Origin: Fragilariopsis cylindrus CCMP1102
Lineage: Eukaryota; Bacillariophyta; Bacillariophyceae; Bacillariales; Bacillariaceae
Reading direction: 5' to 3'
Assembly (NCBI GenBank): GCA_900095095.1
Contig: FMBT01000424.1
Location: 1 to 64,000 of the forward strand
Length of the DNA stretch: 64,000 bases
In this document: one piece after another, positions 1 through 11,000 of the stretch
Position numbering within the stretch: the first letter of the stretch is position 1
Layout of the letters: each line of letters starts with the position of its first letter
Made by a program: the position numbers and the translations under genes
Notes under the pieces: generated by a model
Seen by the model: only the letters and a program-made list of their open reading frames with translations
The model's database searches: none
Told to the model about the DNA's origin: nothing

Positions 1-1195
1 GATCACCATTACTAAATTTCACACATTCATTGATACCATCTTGTGTTGGTATATCAATTAATGGATTATATCCATTATCAATGTCAATGCCATTGTCATT
101 ACTATTACTACCACCACCACTACTACTTTCATTGCGATTAGTATTGCTACCAACTTTACTAAATTCTAAGGCATTTGCTGTGGTTGCAATAAGTTGATTA
201 AAGAAACATTTTTGACCATTCTTCATCGTTTTAACACCTTCTAATATTGGTGTGGTACATTTTAAAAAATTCTTATCGACTATGGTACCACTCGGTCCAA
301 CCCCCCATTCATACGTCCACCCCCCTGCCTTCATTTTGAGTTCACATTCATTTTTGGTTGTGACATGAAAAAATGATTTCCAGGATCGACCGGACCCTTT
401 TGTGGAATCAGAAGTTATTCCAGAATATATGGTATATTGTATACCAATAGTTTCTAATTTATTTATAAATGTTGGATATAATTGTTGGAGTTTTTCATAT
501 ACTGTAATGGATGACACAATACCCGTTTCACCACCATCATTTTTTGCGGCCGGTAATTCACAACAAAAAAAGACATGACTGGGCCATAATGGTGTCTGAG
601 CTTGTTCATGATGAAACACTAATCCACCCGATTTACCTTCATTTGTCGTACAGATACGATTCATTATTTTGGTACGTACCGCAAAGGACATACTTTTGTC
701 ATAACTTAAATCTTGAAACTGTAGACAGTCGTCAAACGATTCCACAAATGTATTGAAATTATCGGCTGCTGTGGCATTATTTTCCTTGGTTACTAATGAT
801 GGAAAACCACGAAATAATATGGCACCACATTGTTCATTTACTATTGTATCAATACGATTCGAATTTACTTGAATAAAGTTAGTTAATTTTTCGGATGTAT
901 CAATCATTGTTACACCATTCGCAACAGCAGTTGGTGGTGATAGAACGAATGGAAATGTATGTCTATTCTGATGATCGTCATCGTCATCGTCATCGTTTGA
1001 TGTCCGTTTTCGTTGTTGGTGTTGTTGTTGTTCCGGTGCATCCGTTACGATACAAGCATCAAATGATGGTAATGCCAACAATGAAACGTCCTCGTCTCTG
1101 TCTATTGTAACAGCTGTTGTTGCCATTGCGTCGGATGACGAAGAGTCGTTACGTACAATGACAGCAGTATTAGTAACATGTGTTGTAGTTGTCAT
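1..1195 (-). CDS. TauD/TfdA-like (clavaminate-synthase-like) dioxygenase, partial
   Basis: The frame is open from an ATG at 1195 to the left edge, giving 398 codons; the C-terminus lies outside the window. After a disordered, Asp-rich first ~75 residues comes a TauD-type core: 'GAILFRGF' (~residues 124-131), 'GLVFHHEQAQTPLWPSHVFF' (~191-210) and 'GGETGIVSS'. This matches the plant and algal clavaminate-synthase-like branch, in which the H-x-E of 'HHE' supplies two iron ligands. The second ligand His, expected near the C-terminus, is not visible because of truncation. Family members are Fe(II)/2-oxoglutarate-dependent oxygenases; the substrate cannot be told from sequence. An Asn/Ser/Gly insert lies near the left edge. 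I see no signal peptide, so it is probably cytosolic. The family call is firm, the function general. Confidence 0.85.
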   Translation of the reverse strand, partial: MTTTTHVTNTAVIVRNDSSSSDAMATTAVTIDRDEDVSLLALPSFDACIVTDAPEQQQHQQRKRTSNDDDDDDDHQNRHTFPFVLSPPTAVANGVTMIDTSEKLTNFIQVNSNRIDTIVNEQCGAILFRGFPSLVTKENNATAADNFNTFVESFDDCLQFQDLSYDKSMSFAVRTKIMNRICTTNEGKSGGLVFHHEQAQTPLWPSHVFFCCELPAAKNDGGETGIVSSITVYEKLQQLYPTFINKLETIGIQYTIYSGITSDSTKGSGRSWKSFFHVTTKNECELKMKAGGWTYEWGVGPSGTIVDKNFLKCTTPILEGVKTMKNGQKCFFNQLIATTANALEFSKVGSNTNRNESSSGGGSNSNDNGIDIDNGYNPLIDIPTQDGINECVKFSNGD

Positions 1196-2338
1196 TTTTT
1201 GAGATTACAATTTGAGATCTGCGAGTGATTTGATTTGATTCGATTCTTTCTTCTTTTTTTTGTGTGTGATTTAATTGCTTTTCCAATACAAATGAGAGAT
1301 CGTTGAGTTGAGTTGAGTTGAGTTAGGTTGAGTCAATTCTTTTTGTGCTTTGTTTTAGACTTGCTCGTATAAAATCGCCTAACTATACATCGCATCTCTA
1401 CTCTACCAGCAAGACTATAACTCCTCTAACACAGTTGACACGATACAGTACAGTAGCCCCACTTATTTGACTGATACTAGTTAGTTGTTACGTAACCATC
1501 GAGCGAAGCCAGTTGTGTGTCGTGTCGTGAGAACAAATAATACTGCACATGCATAAGTGTCAAGATGTTTGTTTCTGAATTCTTTCAAGATTGATTATTC
1601 CTCCATCGATGATTGATTGCATCATCGTCAAACAACAAGCACGACTGAAGACATCAAAAGATAAATAAAATGGTGAGGATAAAAAGCTTTACGCTTGCGC
1701 CATGAATTTTTTACGTCTGTCCCTTGCACCGCGAATATGGAAGTGAAGTAATTTTTATTTCTTGCTCGTTCACTTCGCGCGCAAAAAGATTCTAAAAAGT
1801 GGATCCATCTTTCATCGTTTACAACTTGTTCCACATAATATTTGTTGCTTGGTAGAAGTATCTTTGTATTGTGTTTCGCATAGAAGCTAATGTACTCTGG
1901 TATGTCCTTTTGGGACAGGGATGATAGGAATTACGACTACGGCGGTTACAACTGGGATGACGAAGAGCACAAAGACATACACTTTTATCGACCCAATCAA
2001 GCTATCCAGCAAATACCTGCTGGTCTTTGACGGAAGGCTCGGGCACTACAAAAAAAGAAGAATCAATCTACAGCTAACTCCTCGAGCACGTCCTTATAGT
2101 CAGTGGAGACCGTATCCGATCCCATTCCAAAGAAAGAAACTCTTCCACGAAGAGCTTTGCGTGTGACGGATTTCGAGATTGAATTTAGGGGGTACAGCAC
2201 CATCGAATGAGATGTCCCCCTCCCCGGCCGGCAAACGGAAGATAGACCTAGAAAAATCGCTATCAATAGAGAGTCAAGAATTTCGATGTGAAGAAGTAGA
2301 GCAGAAGAAAAAATAGTCCATTTTAAAAATATATTATA
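1196..2338. other. Intergenic; probable 5' region of the dioxygenase gene
   Basis: No convincing gene. It holds a short TTGAG direct repeat near 1304-1330, and at 1890-2210 a coding-like but interrupted stretch listed separately. The first few hundred bases are the likely promoter of the leftward dioxygenase gene. Confidence 0.5.
1890..2210 (+). pseudogene. Possible short protein or decayed coding remnant
   Basis: An ATG at 1890 opens a 46-codon frame beginning 'MYSGMSFWDRDDRNYDYGGY', rich in Asp, Tyr and Trp, and closing with TGA at 2028. The same frame then stays coding-like through a TAG at 2097 to a TGA at 2208, including the stretch 'RALRVTDFEIEFRGYSTIE'. The composition is less repetitive than the surrounding intergenic DNA. 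It may be a real small protein (1890-2030), or the last part of a gene that has acquired two in-frame stops. I recognise no family. Confidence 0.25.
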
Positions 2339-3567
2339 TTAACCCTCATCATAAATACGACGAGAGCCATCATCATGAAAACTATTACTACCGCAACGAT
2401 CAATGTTACTTGACAATAAGCCACTATCAGAAATACTATTGCAGCTATTGTTATTGTTATTATCATTATTGTCTTCGCGCAGTACTGTAGTAGAAGCAGT
2501 GGTAGTGGCAGTAGTAGAACTATGACAATATAATAATTTGTTTGTATCTATACCTAACCAATAGGCTGGATAACAACGTAATGGATGTAAATTATTGATT
2601 ATAACACCTAAACTCAATGTTAATATTGTACCAAATAATTGTAATATAACTTTATCCCATCCTAATAATTGAGAACTGAATATTAATGCTAATGCACCAC
2701 CTGGTGGATATATGATACACATTTTAGCCATAACAGCAGCTGTTAATGATGTTGCTAATGCCATACGTACACCTAATGGTACACCATATAGACTTGAATA
2801 ACTAATGACTTTACCAATAATCATACCACATAATGCACCACCAATTGTACTACGTGGTTGAGATGGTGACATTGATGTCATCGCAAATATTAATATAACA
2901 GTTGCACCAAATGGGCCCATAATTAATGCAGTTTCTGCTGCTTTATCATCTTTATCATCACCAAAGTCAGTAGCAATAGCACCAACAGCATCAGTATTAT
3001 TTGTACTTGTATCTGGTATTGGTACTATAGAATATCGTCTATCATTTAAATATGTATTGAATAAATTAATTATGTATATTGTAATAAAACTACCAATAAA
3101 TGTAAATATAGTTTGTTTCCAATCCAATGACTTTGGACACAAATCAAATTTCATACCACCACCTTTACCTTTGAATTTTACTATATATGCTATAAAATCT
3201 TTTTTAATTTCATTTGTTATGCAACAAAAACATGTTTTTGCACCCTCCACAACTACACGACTTTGTCGACTCAGCAAATGCTGTTGCTGTTGTTCATGTT
3301 CATTTTCATTTTGTGTTATTTCAAGTGGTTGTTGTTGAACTGTACTGCTATTGATTTTTGTTGTCGCTGTTGTAGTTCCCTCTTCTATGTCTCGTCGATC
3401 ATGCCTGTATTGTTGTCGTTGTCGTGGTTGATCTTGTGATTTACGTACGCTACAACTACCAATATTCGTGTCCGACACTAATAATAAATATGAATACGTT
3501 GTTGCAATATGCTCTGTAGCATTAATCAAAAAAGAATCTTCTTTATTATAACAATTATTAAACATTT

Positions 3568-3599
<32 letters not shown>

Positions 3600-4573
3600 G
3601 CTGTTGATTCATCATGTTGTATATAATTGATTTCACCTGGATTGTTCTTATTCTTACTGTCATGCATCATATACCAACACATTATACCAGTGAAGCTTCT
3701 TATCTTATCACTTGTATTATTATTAGGTAATAAAACGTCATCAAAACGAACAGTCACAATTTCATCTATTGTTTGTAACAGCGACGACGACGACGACGAC
3801 AACAACAACAATCGTTTATTCTTTTTAATGATATTGCAAACTCGATGCCGTCTAATGCGACAACAAGATTGTTGTCGTCGCCGCTGTTGTTCATTCGTTC
3901 TATTGTTATTGTTATTGTTATTGTTGCCATCGTTGCCGTACAAGAAGACATCTGTTAATAATTGTTCTCTTAGTAATAATTTTTCTTCTTGGGATAATAA
4001 ATGATCAGTATTAGTATCAGTATCAATATCAATATCAGTATCGTCATTGTCATTGTCATCGTCTACACTTTTGTCGTCGTGGTCGCCACCGCCGTAGTCA
4101 TTCACCGGTGGTGGTGTTATTCGCCAATATGCACCATCGGGTCGAGATAATTTCTTCTTCTTCTTTTCGTCGTTATCGTCGTCACTGTTGTTGTTTTGCG
4201 TGGTGGTGGTGGTGGTGGTGGTGTTTGTTATTATTTTTGATTTCGATTCTATTTCTGTTTCTGTTTCTGATTCGTATATCAACAACTCGCAGAAGACTAC
4301 GACACTACCACTATCACCATCTTGTGGTGCAGCAGATACATGTTCTCCATAATATCGAATAGTTTGTTTTAATAACAGATTCTTCTCATTCTCATTCTCA
4401 TTCTCATTTTCACTATTAGCATTAGCATTATCGTCCTTAGTCGTACTAGACTTTGACGATTTATCATCATCATCATCATCATCATCTTCATCTTCATCTG
4501 CAGCATTTATTGTTATTGGGTCGTTGATGATATAGTCTTCTTTGTCTTCGTTCATCATGATGGTCGTCGCCAT
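2339..4573 (-). CDS. HPP-family integral membrane protein
   Basis: This 744-residue protein has two parts. Residues 1-~450 are low-complexity (Asp, Glu, Asn, Thr and Gln runs) with a few structured islands. Residues ~485-675 form an HPP domain with about four or five membrane helices: 'GPFGATVILIFAMTSMSPSQ' (~553-572) with the family's SPxxQPR-type signature, then 'GGALCGMIIG', then 'YPPGGALALIF' (~622-632). The name-giving His-Pro-Pro is Tyr-Pro-Pro here. HPP proteins in plants and cyanobacteria have been linked to nitrite transport into plastids, but the substrate here is not known. No clear plastid presequence is visible behind the initiator Met. The start at 4573 is the first ATG of the open frame. 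There is no intron and no frame break despite the long repeats. Confidence 0.85.
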
Positions 4574-5758
4574 CTAATTGTATATTGACTTGTTGACTTG
4601 TGACTTGATCTATAGTAGTATAATATGATGTGATTGATCTCTATAATATATATATTGCATACGGGTTATGATGAGATCTTGACTACTTATCATCAGCGAA
4701 CAAATCAAAGTAGGCGGTAGGTTTGTCTAGTGACGTTACGTGTGCGTAAGGTATTGTTGTTCTGTTCATTTGGGATTAATTGAATTTCGGGAATCATCCA
4801 ATGATCACAACAATGATAATTATATATATCATGTCATGTGTTTTCAAATAAATATATCACCCAAAAAAAAAGATCCACTCATCTCGCAAGAAAGAAAATT
4901 CTTATTTGCTTTATTGACACGTTTCGATTTTGCTTTATTTGACTCGTTCGACTAAAACGAGATTATCTTGGCACAGATTGCATTTCAATGTTGAATGAAT
5001 CTTATTCGCGGAGTGCCATCTGGCACTAGCCCTGCACACGCCACAAGAATTTGGTGATACTACTCATTTGTGAACAAACGACGCGCACCAAATCACAATC
5101 AGCAGATGAAATTACAAAAATCGACGACGCACTTTGAAGGAGGTGGCATCATCCATCATCGATTATGCGATTTGATATTCATTCGTTCAGAGAGCGTGTA
5201 ATGATGCGTGTAATTACTGTACATGAACAAGCATTGATATCGTCAATAAGGTGATGTGTGTGTCTTTGACACGGACATTAATGATGAATGCGAAAATGTA
5301 CAGTACTACATCACACCACGCATGATGAGTCGACAAGACATTTTGTTCTTTGTTTTATGATATACTGTATGTAATATTATGTGAACATAACTTCCGATCA
5401 TTTATCCGAACTAACTTTGGCGACGACAGCGCATGCGTATTCTTCAATGAGAAGTTCGCATTTTAACTTAGTCGTTGTGCTCGGTATGAGAAATGATACA
5501 AATAATGTGAAGACAATGGATTGTATTCATACAGTAGGTAGTAGTAGTAGCAGTAGTAGTAGTGAATAATAGATGTATTACTACAGGTTTTGTGTATCGA
5601 AATTATTTCTTTAGGTAGTTAGTTAGTTAAGTGTAGTTATTAGCGCTTTTATGAAATATTGTTTTGTGAATGAGAATGTGTTGGCGTATGCGTTTCTTAT
5701 TAAAAATGAGTACAGTATAGTAGTTTGCCTTCGTTTCGTTTCGTTCATTCATTCCTTA
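4574..5758. other. Intergenic, no gene seen
   Basis: AT-rich, with only short unsupported open frames and a small AGT/AGC trinucleotide run near 5537-5567. It contains the 5' region of the HPP gene and the 3' region of the next leftward gene. Confidence 0.5.
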
Positions 5759-6616
5759 TTATATATCAGTTGCAAGATATTGTTGTTTCTGTAACTTATG
5801 AAGTTGTTGTTGTTGTTCTTGGTATGTATTTGTACGATCTTCTAATTCTTCTGTAGTACATCCAGCAACTTCTAGTAGTAATCTTTTACGATCAAGATGT
5901 GATCGTCGTGAGCAACTAAATGTATTATTATATTTCCTTGTTCTTCGTTGACTATTACTTCGGAAGTTGTTGTTGTTGCTGTTGCTACTACTTTGTGGAT
6001 GATAATATCCTCCATAGTATCCTTGTACTCCTGGATGAAATTTACAATCTTCATGTAATTGTAAATCAATGTTTTCACCTTGTTCCGAATCATAGTCCCA
6101 TCCCATTTCTATTGCAAGTCCATCATTACATAATGGATGATCCCCTAGGACTAAATTATATGTCCGTACCTGTAAATGTTGTGAAAATCGTACATTCTTA
6201 TTATTGTTGTAATTGGAATTGTTTTCTTGTCTTCTCTTTCGTGATACTGTATTCGCATTAGTTGATTCTAGAGAGGTAGTTGAACTGCTGTTGCTGCTGC
6301 AAGATGATGAAGCGAGTGAACACAATGATGCTGATGATGATGGTGATGATGGTGACGATGATGATGGCGATAATGATGATGATGAATCATCATCAAACGA
6401 AGGAGAGGAGGAGGAGGCCGAAGGTGTATGGTAGGAAGGCGATTCTTCCACAACCATCGGAAAATCGGACCATGAGAAGAATGATTCTTCTGGTGTAGGT
6501 CGTTGAATAACAAGTGCTGCTTCCATACCACAAGATGATGATGATGGATGGTGTATTTTAAAACCAAACAAAGGGATATCGGTATTCATCGCAACGGTGG
6601 TTGGTGAGTCAAGCAT
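5759..6616 (-). CDS. Conserved diatom-type protein with 'VRTYxxVLGDHP' motif, function unknown
   Basis: This 285-residue protein starts at an ATG at 6616. Residues ~55-125 are a Ser-rich linker. The recognisable block is 'VRFSQHLQVRTYNLVLGDHP' (~143-162), followed by 'LAIEMGWDYDSE' (~167-178) and later 'RKRLLLEVAGCTTEELE' (~244-260). I know this pairing of an 'LGDHP...GWxY' block with a downstream 'RxxLL...GxTxEE' block from many uncharacterised diatom proteins. No enzymatic motif, signal peptide or membrane segment is visible. A basic 'SRKRR' at ~125-129 could be a nuclear signal. Single exon, no frame break. Confidence 0.75.
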   Translation of the reverse strand: MLDSPTTVAMNTDIPLFGFKIHHPSSSSCGMEAALVIQRPTPEESFFSWSDFPMVVEESPSYHTPSASSSSPSFDDDSSSSLSPSSSSPSSPSSSASLCSLASSSCSSNSSSTTSLESTNANTVSRKRRQENNSNYNNNKNVRFSQHLQVRTYNLVLGDHPLCNDGLAIEMGWDYDSEQGENIDLQLHEDCKFHPGVQGYYGGYYHPQSSSNSNNNNFRSNSQRRTRKYNNTFSCSRRSHLDRKRLLLEVAGCTTEELEDRTNTYQEQQQQLHKLQKQQYLATDI

Positions 6617-7467
6617 TGTGTAGATTGAATTAATTAATTAATTAATTGTCTTCTTTTTGTATTGCACTTTTTGTGTTGTACTTTTTTGTGTTGTGCTTTT
6701 GTGTTTTGTATTTTTACTAATCAATTTTTATGTGATGTTATGAGCTGTGTGAAGTTTTAGAGTCGACTCCCTCGGATATATTATTATTTGTGTGTGACGG
6801 TGATGGATCGATGATTCACACACCACTACCTGAGTGAAACAAAGTTAAAAGTTATGTGTAAAGTAACGCACAACTTTCGTTTGTTCTCCTTTCTTCTTCC
6901 GAAGTCAAATCACAATTCTTCTTGAAGTGTCGCGCACTTGCATCTTACGTCTTGCCGTGCACCTTGTCACGTAGCATTATACGGCGTCGTTTTTGTAAAA
7001 AAAAAAAGAATTCGAATAACTTATTTACACGTGTATTCTTGTCCACTCAATGGACAGATTCTCAAAACACTGCCTACTTTTTTTGGTGATTGCGTCGTCT
7101 CATTTATGATGTGTGTGTCGTCGACACGCATTTGTGGTTGTCACATCACGACGTGAACATTTTTTTTGAACAAATCGACACGCGACTATAAGTATTAATG
7201 AAAATACATTTGTGTATATAAGCGAAAAAAGAACAACTATGAGCTGTGTCGAAAATACAGTACAGTGGGGAATTCTGAATTCTGCCTACAAAGTATGTTG
7301 TGCACGTACCGGTAGATGATTCTTGTTGTGCGAGAGCTTTGCAATAGAAGTTCCGACAAAAAGGGATTAAGGAGAATTGAGAGATACAAGTTGTTCTAGA
7401 TTGCTGTTTGAAAATAAACGTGAATACGTCCAATCTAGTACAGCTTGGCAAAATCATTTATTACCCC
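6617..7467. other. Intergenic, no gene seen
   Basis: Begins with a TTAA-rich and T-rich stretch upstream of the leftward gene at 6616. Only short open frames with no recognisable content follow. Confidence 0.5.
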
Positions 7468-7995
7468 TTAAGGTGAAGAAAGTGAGGGATTCATATGCCA
7501 TTCCGGGTTTTCCTGTACTTCTCTTAACATCTCGAGGAATTCGAAAGCCCGTACCCCACGCAGAATGTCTCTAAAAAGATCTATTCTCCCTACCGGTACG
7601 TCTATCTCCCCATCCTCCCCATCCTTCGATACTTCTTTTGCGATGATATCCAAGACGATCATCACAGTCGAAATACATGCAACGATAAAACCCACCACCC
7701 GTTCTCGAGAGTAAAAAAAATCTCTCCATCCTTTGCCTCCTGCTTTGATCGTCACAAACATTTGCACTCCAACTTCGATCACAAGCATAGAAGTAACAAT
7801 GATATCGATAGGGAAAATCCAATCGGGTTCTTTCGTATGTTTGGCCCATTTTGCGCTGATGGTGAAAGGAAGGATTCCCAGTTGGACGATTAAAAAGAAT
7901 ACATACACCGAAAAGAAATACAACAGATAGAAAGGAATTTGTTGAGCGCGCCGGACAAGTTTGGTCCGTTCGTTTGAGAGAGACAGTTCATTCAT
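7468..7995 (-). CDS. Small four-helix membrane protein, voltage-sensor-domain-like
   Basis: 175 residues from the ATG at 7995. Four hydrophobic segments are seen: ~20-44, ~60-84, ~98-119 and an amphipathic one at ~137-157. The second reads 'IDIIVTSMLVIEVGVQMFV', with an acidic residue in mid-helix. The third ends in Asp ('STVMIVLD'). The fourth carries spaced arginines in 'LFRDILRGVRAFEFLEML'. This order (acidic S2, Asp in S3, Arg-bearing S4) is that of a stand-alone voltage-sensor domain, as in Hv1-type or TMEM266-type proteins and the Ion_trans fold. Only two or three arginines fall in the S4-like helix, so voltage sensing is unproven. No pore helices follow. The alternative is an unrelated four-helix membrane protein. 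Confidence 0.6.
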   Translation of the reverse strand: MNELSLSNERTKLVRRAQQIPFYLLYFFSVYVFFLIVQLGILPFTISAKWAKHTKEPDWIFPIDIIVTSMLVIEVGVQMFVTIKAGGKGWRDFFYSRERVVGFIVACISTVMIVLDIIAKEVSKDGEDGEIDVPVGRIDLFRDILRGVRAFEFLEMLREVQENPEWHMNPSLSSP

Positions 7996-8579
7996 CTTTC
8001 AGTCGTCTTTGTTTGTTTTTGTTGCAAAGGAATCGAATGTCGCCAGGGCAAAGATTTACGAGGATGCTTTGCAGATAGTAGTATCGTGTTAGGTGATTCG
8101 TCTGAGAAAAAGACTGGGTTTAAGCTGGACTGAATCATCAGCAAATGAGCACTTCTATTTTTTGTATGCACGCTCGGTCAAGGCATCGAAAGACTACTAC
8201 GGGGGTCGTAAAAAAAAGGGGTATGCCAATAAAGAGGGCCATAGTATTATCATTTATGGCCCCCGGATTAACGAAAGAAAGAACGATGTATTGTACGATT
8301 CAAAAAATTAGTCGTGGTCATAAATTAAGCAAACGGCAATACTGTATTCCGATTCTTCTATTATTTGCACAAGAACATATTGGATCGTGTTTTTATCGAC
8401 TACAGTATGCACACTGTGCAAGAATTAAGATTACGCTCCGTTCTACGAGTTAGAATTCTAATACGTTACGAGAGAAAAGTTCCATGAACTTCTACCCACA
8501 AAATTAAAAAGCAAAAGCAAATTAGAAAACAAAGCAAAGCAAAAAATATACGGTATATTATATCATCGAAAACAAAATA
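7996..8579. other. Divergent intergenic region
   Basis: Lies between the leftward membrane protein and the rightward inhibitor gene, so it probably holds both promoters. An A-rich tract with 'TATATTATATC' at about 8555-8570 sits just before the inhibitor ATG. Two overlapping short open frames at 8093-8453 have no protein-like features. Confidence 0.45.
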
Positions 8580-8918
8580 ATGATCTTCAACACTAAGAAT
8601 ATCATATTTACAAGTATTGTCATTTTCTCAGCAACAAATCATCATCTTATTCAGGAGGTAAATGCTATAGATCAAATTCGAGGTGCTACTAATTATGATG
8701 CCCCTGAGCAGTATGTGAAACAACCGTTCCCTGAATTAGTAGGCAAGACTGGAGAAGAAGCGAAACAATATTTAAAAGAAACGTATGGAGAAGATGGCTA
8801 CTACAATAATAGGAATACCACCGGCATGTATTGTTTTGCTAGAAATATTGATTATGGTAGAGTATGTTGGGAAGAAGATGATAACGGGTTGATTATTTCT
8901 ACACCGTTTTCAGGGTAA
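8580..8918 (+). CDS. Secreted potato-inhibitor-I-like serine protease inhibitor
   Basis: 112 residues. Residues 1-~29 form a signal peptide ending near 'EVNA'. The mature part carries the two hallmarks of the potato inhibitor I (PIN1/eglin/CI-2) family: 'FPELVGKTGEEAKQYL' at ~50-65, matching the usual WPELVG...EEA helix start, and 'DYGRVCWEEDDNGLIISTPF' at ~91-110, matching the D/YxRV...G-I...P..G end. Aligning RV with eglin c places the binding loop at 'CFARNIDYGRVC' (85-96). Arg88 falls at P1, which would favour trypsin-like targets, and Cys85 and Cys96 bracket the loop. Length fits the family plus a signal peptide. The alignment of the loop is my inference; the family call is good. Confidence 0.72.
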   Translation: MIFNTKNIIFTSIVIFSATNHHLIQEVNAIDQIRGATNYDAPEQYVKQPFPELVGKTGEEAKQYLKETYGEDGYYNNRNTTGMYCFARNIDYGRVCWEEDDNGLIISTPFSG

Positions 8919-11000
8919 TTTTTTGCCAATCAAAAGGAAAAAGGGCTTTCCGTCGCCGCTCTTCAGATACACTACAATACATCAATAGTCCTATACTCAA
9001 AGTAAAAGAGACGAAAAGATAAGAAAATGAACGAGAACCAGACCTACAACTGGAAGATGAAGGCAAATGTGATGTACGCAATGTCATTAAAGAACCAGTA
9101 TATATTGACAACTAAATTTAGGAATTAGAGAGAAAATTATGTATAGAAAAATAATGCGTACGCACAATAGTTGAATAGTTAAACAATATTCCTTACTTAT
9201 AAAAATACATACCCTTTATGTGTAGACTATAGGAAATTATTTCTAGTCGCAATATTCTAGTAAGATAAATACCTGATTCAAACCTCCGAGGAACGATGGA
9301 ACTTTCTTTATATAATCCATTTCTCGAAAATGTATGCAGAAGAGATGTTGTAAAACAATATAACCAATTATATTGTACCACACAATGAAATGCGCTTCTC
9401 AGTCCCTTCGTTGAGTGATAGTCGTACGTTCTTAGATGTACGGGGCCGAGTTATCTCCTTTTTCTCCTTCAATCCCAACATTCTACGAAAAGAATCACAA
9501 CGTCGAACGACAACGTTGGGTTCTTTTTCTAGCTTTGATTTCCTCTCGGCGAGCCTTCAACAAGGAAAGAAAAATCAAATCAGATGAGCATAGCAAAACA
9601 ATTATTCTAATGTTCTGTGCCTATCTCGTGGTACAGAATAGGATAATTTTTACTGTAGATGTGTACTTACGTCATGGTTTGAAGATTATTATTCTGATAT
9701 AAAATTAGGTAAAATGCGGAAACGTCAATTTGGTTTAGGTCGAAGTGGAAGATTCTACATTATGAGAGTAGTCGTTGGCAACTTTTAGTAACACGCCTGA
9801 TGGATGCAAGGATGATTACTTTCACAAGCTTTGCTTCTTTTTTTGCATGAGCGAATGAAACAATCATTAATTGTTAGGGTGGTGCGCCTAAGTTGAGGTT
9901 TTGGTGAAGTACCGAAGTTGCCTTCGGGAAAAAAAAAAAATCATAGGTGAAAGGTGTCAAGGTATTTTTACTATTCTTTGGAAAAATATCAACAACGCGT
10001 CTTTTTTGAATGAATCGAATCGTGATATGATTGGTCATATATTTTGTTAGTTGTACCAGTAAAGCGCTTCAAAAATGCAGCGGTAGTAGCTGATACCACT
10101 ACGTCCACTTTCATTACACATTTTATTCGCAACTACTTGAAGTACTAACGTTAGAGAAGAAGGCCGGTGAAATCTAGAATCACCGTACATTTTTCATGTT
10201 GCTTGCCCATGCGGTCTAATCGTGTCTAAACTGTGCATGGTATATCATAGATAAAATTGCTAAAAAAATGTATCGGTGATTTTTTGATTTCATTACGATT
10301 GCTATTGTTACATTAGGCGAGCAACTTCTTCAACTGGATACGACGAGCTCCGTGTCATGAACAACTTGCCATGTATATGAGACAGGATTGGACCCAAACT
10401 ATTACAAACCAACCAGGAAAAGTAGAAGGAACAACTGCGACAAAAACAACAACAAACGCAAGAGACACAAACATAGCAACAGAGGAAGAAAGAACCTGTC
10501 GTTTGTCCTCGACCACCATCATCATCATCATAATCGCCTCTCCTTCCTGATGATACTGGGATTAAAGTCCTCAATGATGATAGCAGTATTATTATTTTTG
10601 ATGCTGTTTAGCCTGGTCCAATCAAAATATATTTCTCAATGCAAGATCGCTTCATTGGCCTCTGGAGGAATGCAGCCTTCTCTGTCGGTTGCTTAGATGA
10701 CGAATCACGAATGTCCAGTAACTTATTTCCCCCTCTTTCTCTTCCTCCTTCATTTTCAGAGAAGAGATTTACTACTACTACTACTACTACTCTACTATAA
10801 ATAAAGGAATTAAAGTTTAATAACTGTAACTACAAATGCTACAATAGCAGAACAAGCAGTGTTGAAACAATAGAGTATTGTAGTGTTGTAGTGTAATTCA
10901 TTTCGTTATTTTTAATTTTACTTATTTGAACCTTATATAATTATATAATAATGATCTTCTTCTCTATCCTTCTCTTCTTCCTTCGTTGGTTATACGCACA
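8919..11000. other. Intergenic, about 2 kb, no supported gene
   Basis: Several 60-100-codon frames occur but none has convincing composition. One at 10388-10696 contains a hydrophobic stretch ('MMIAVLLFLMLFSLVQS') preceded by a His run, and is discussed among rejected items. A run of ACT triplets lies near 10770-10795. Confidence 0.45.

Noticed and set aside
8093-8453. Two overlapping short plus-strand frames before the inhibitor gene
   Set aside because: No domain or signal features, biased to random composition; more likely promoter DNA.
10388-10696. 102-codon plus-strand frame with a His run and a hydrophobic stretch
   Set aside because: Composition changes abruptly along the frame and the hydrophobic part is not N-terminal; no family likeness and no support for splicing to a longer gene.
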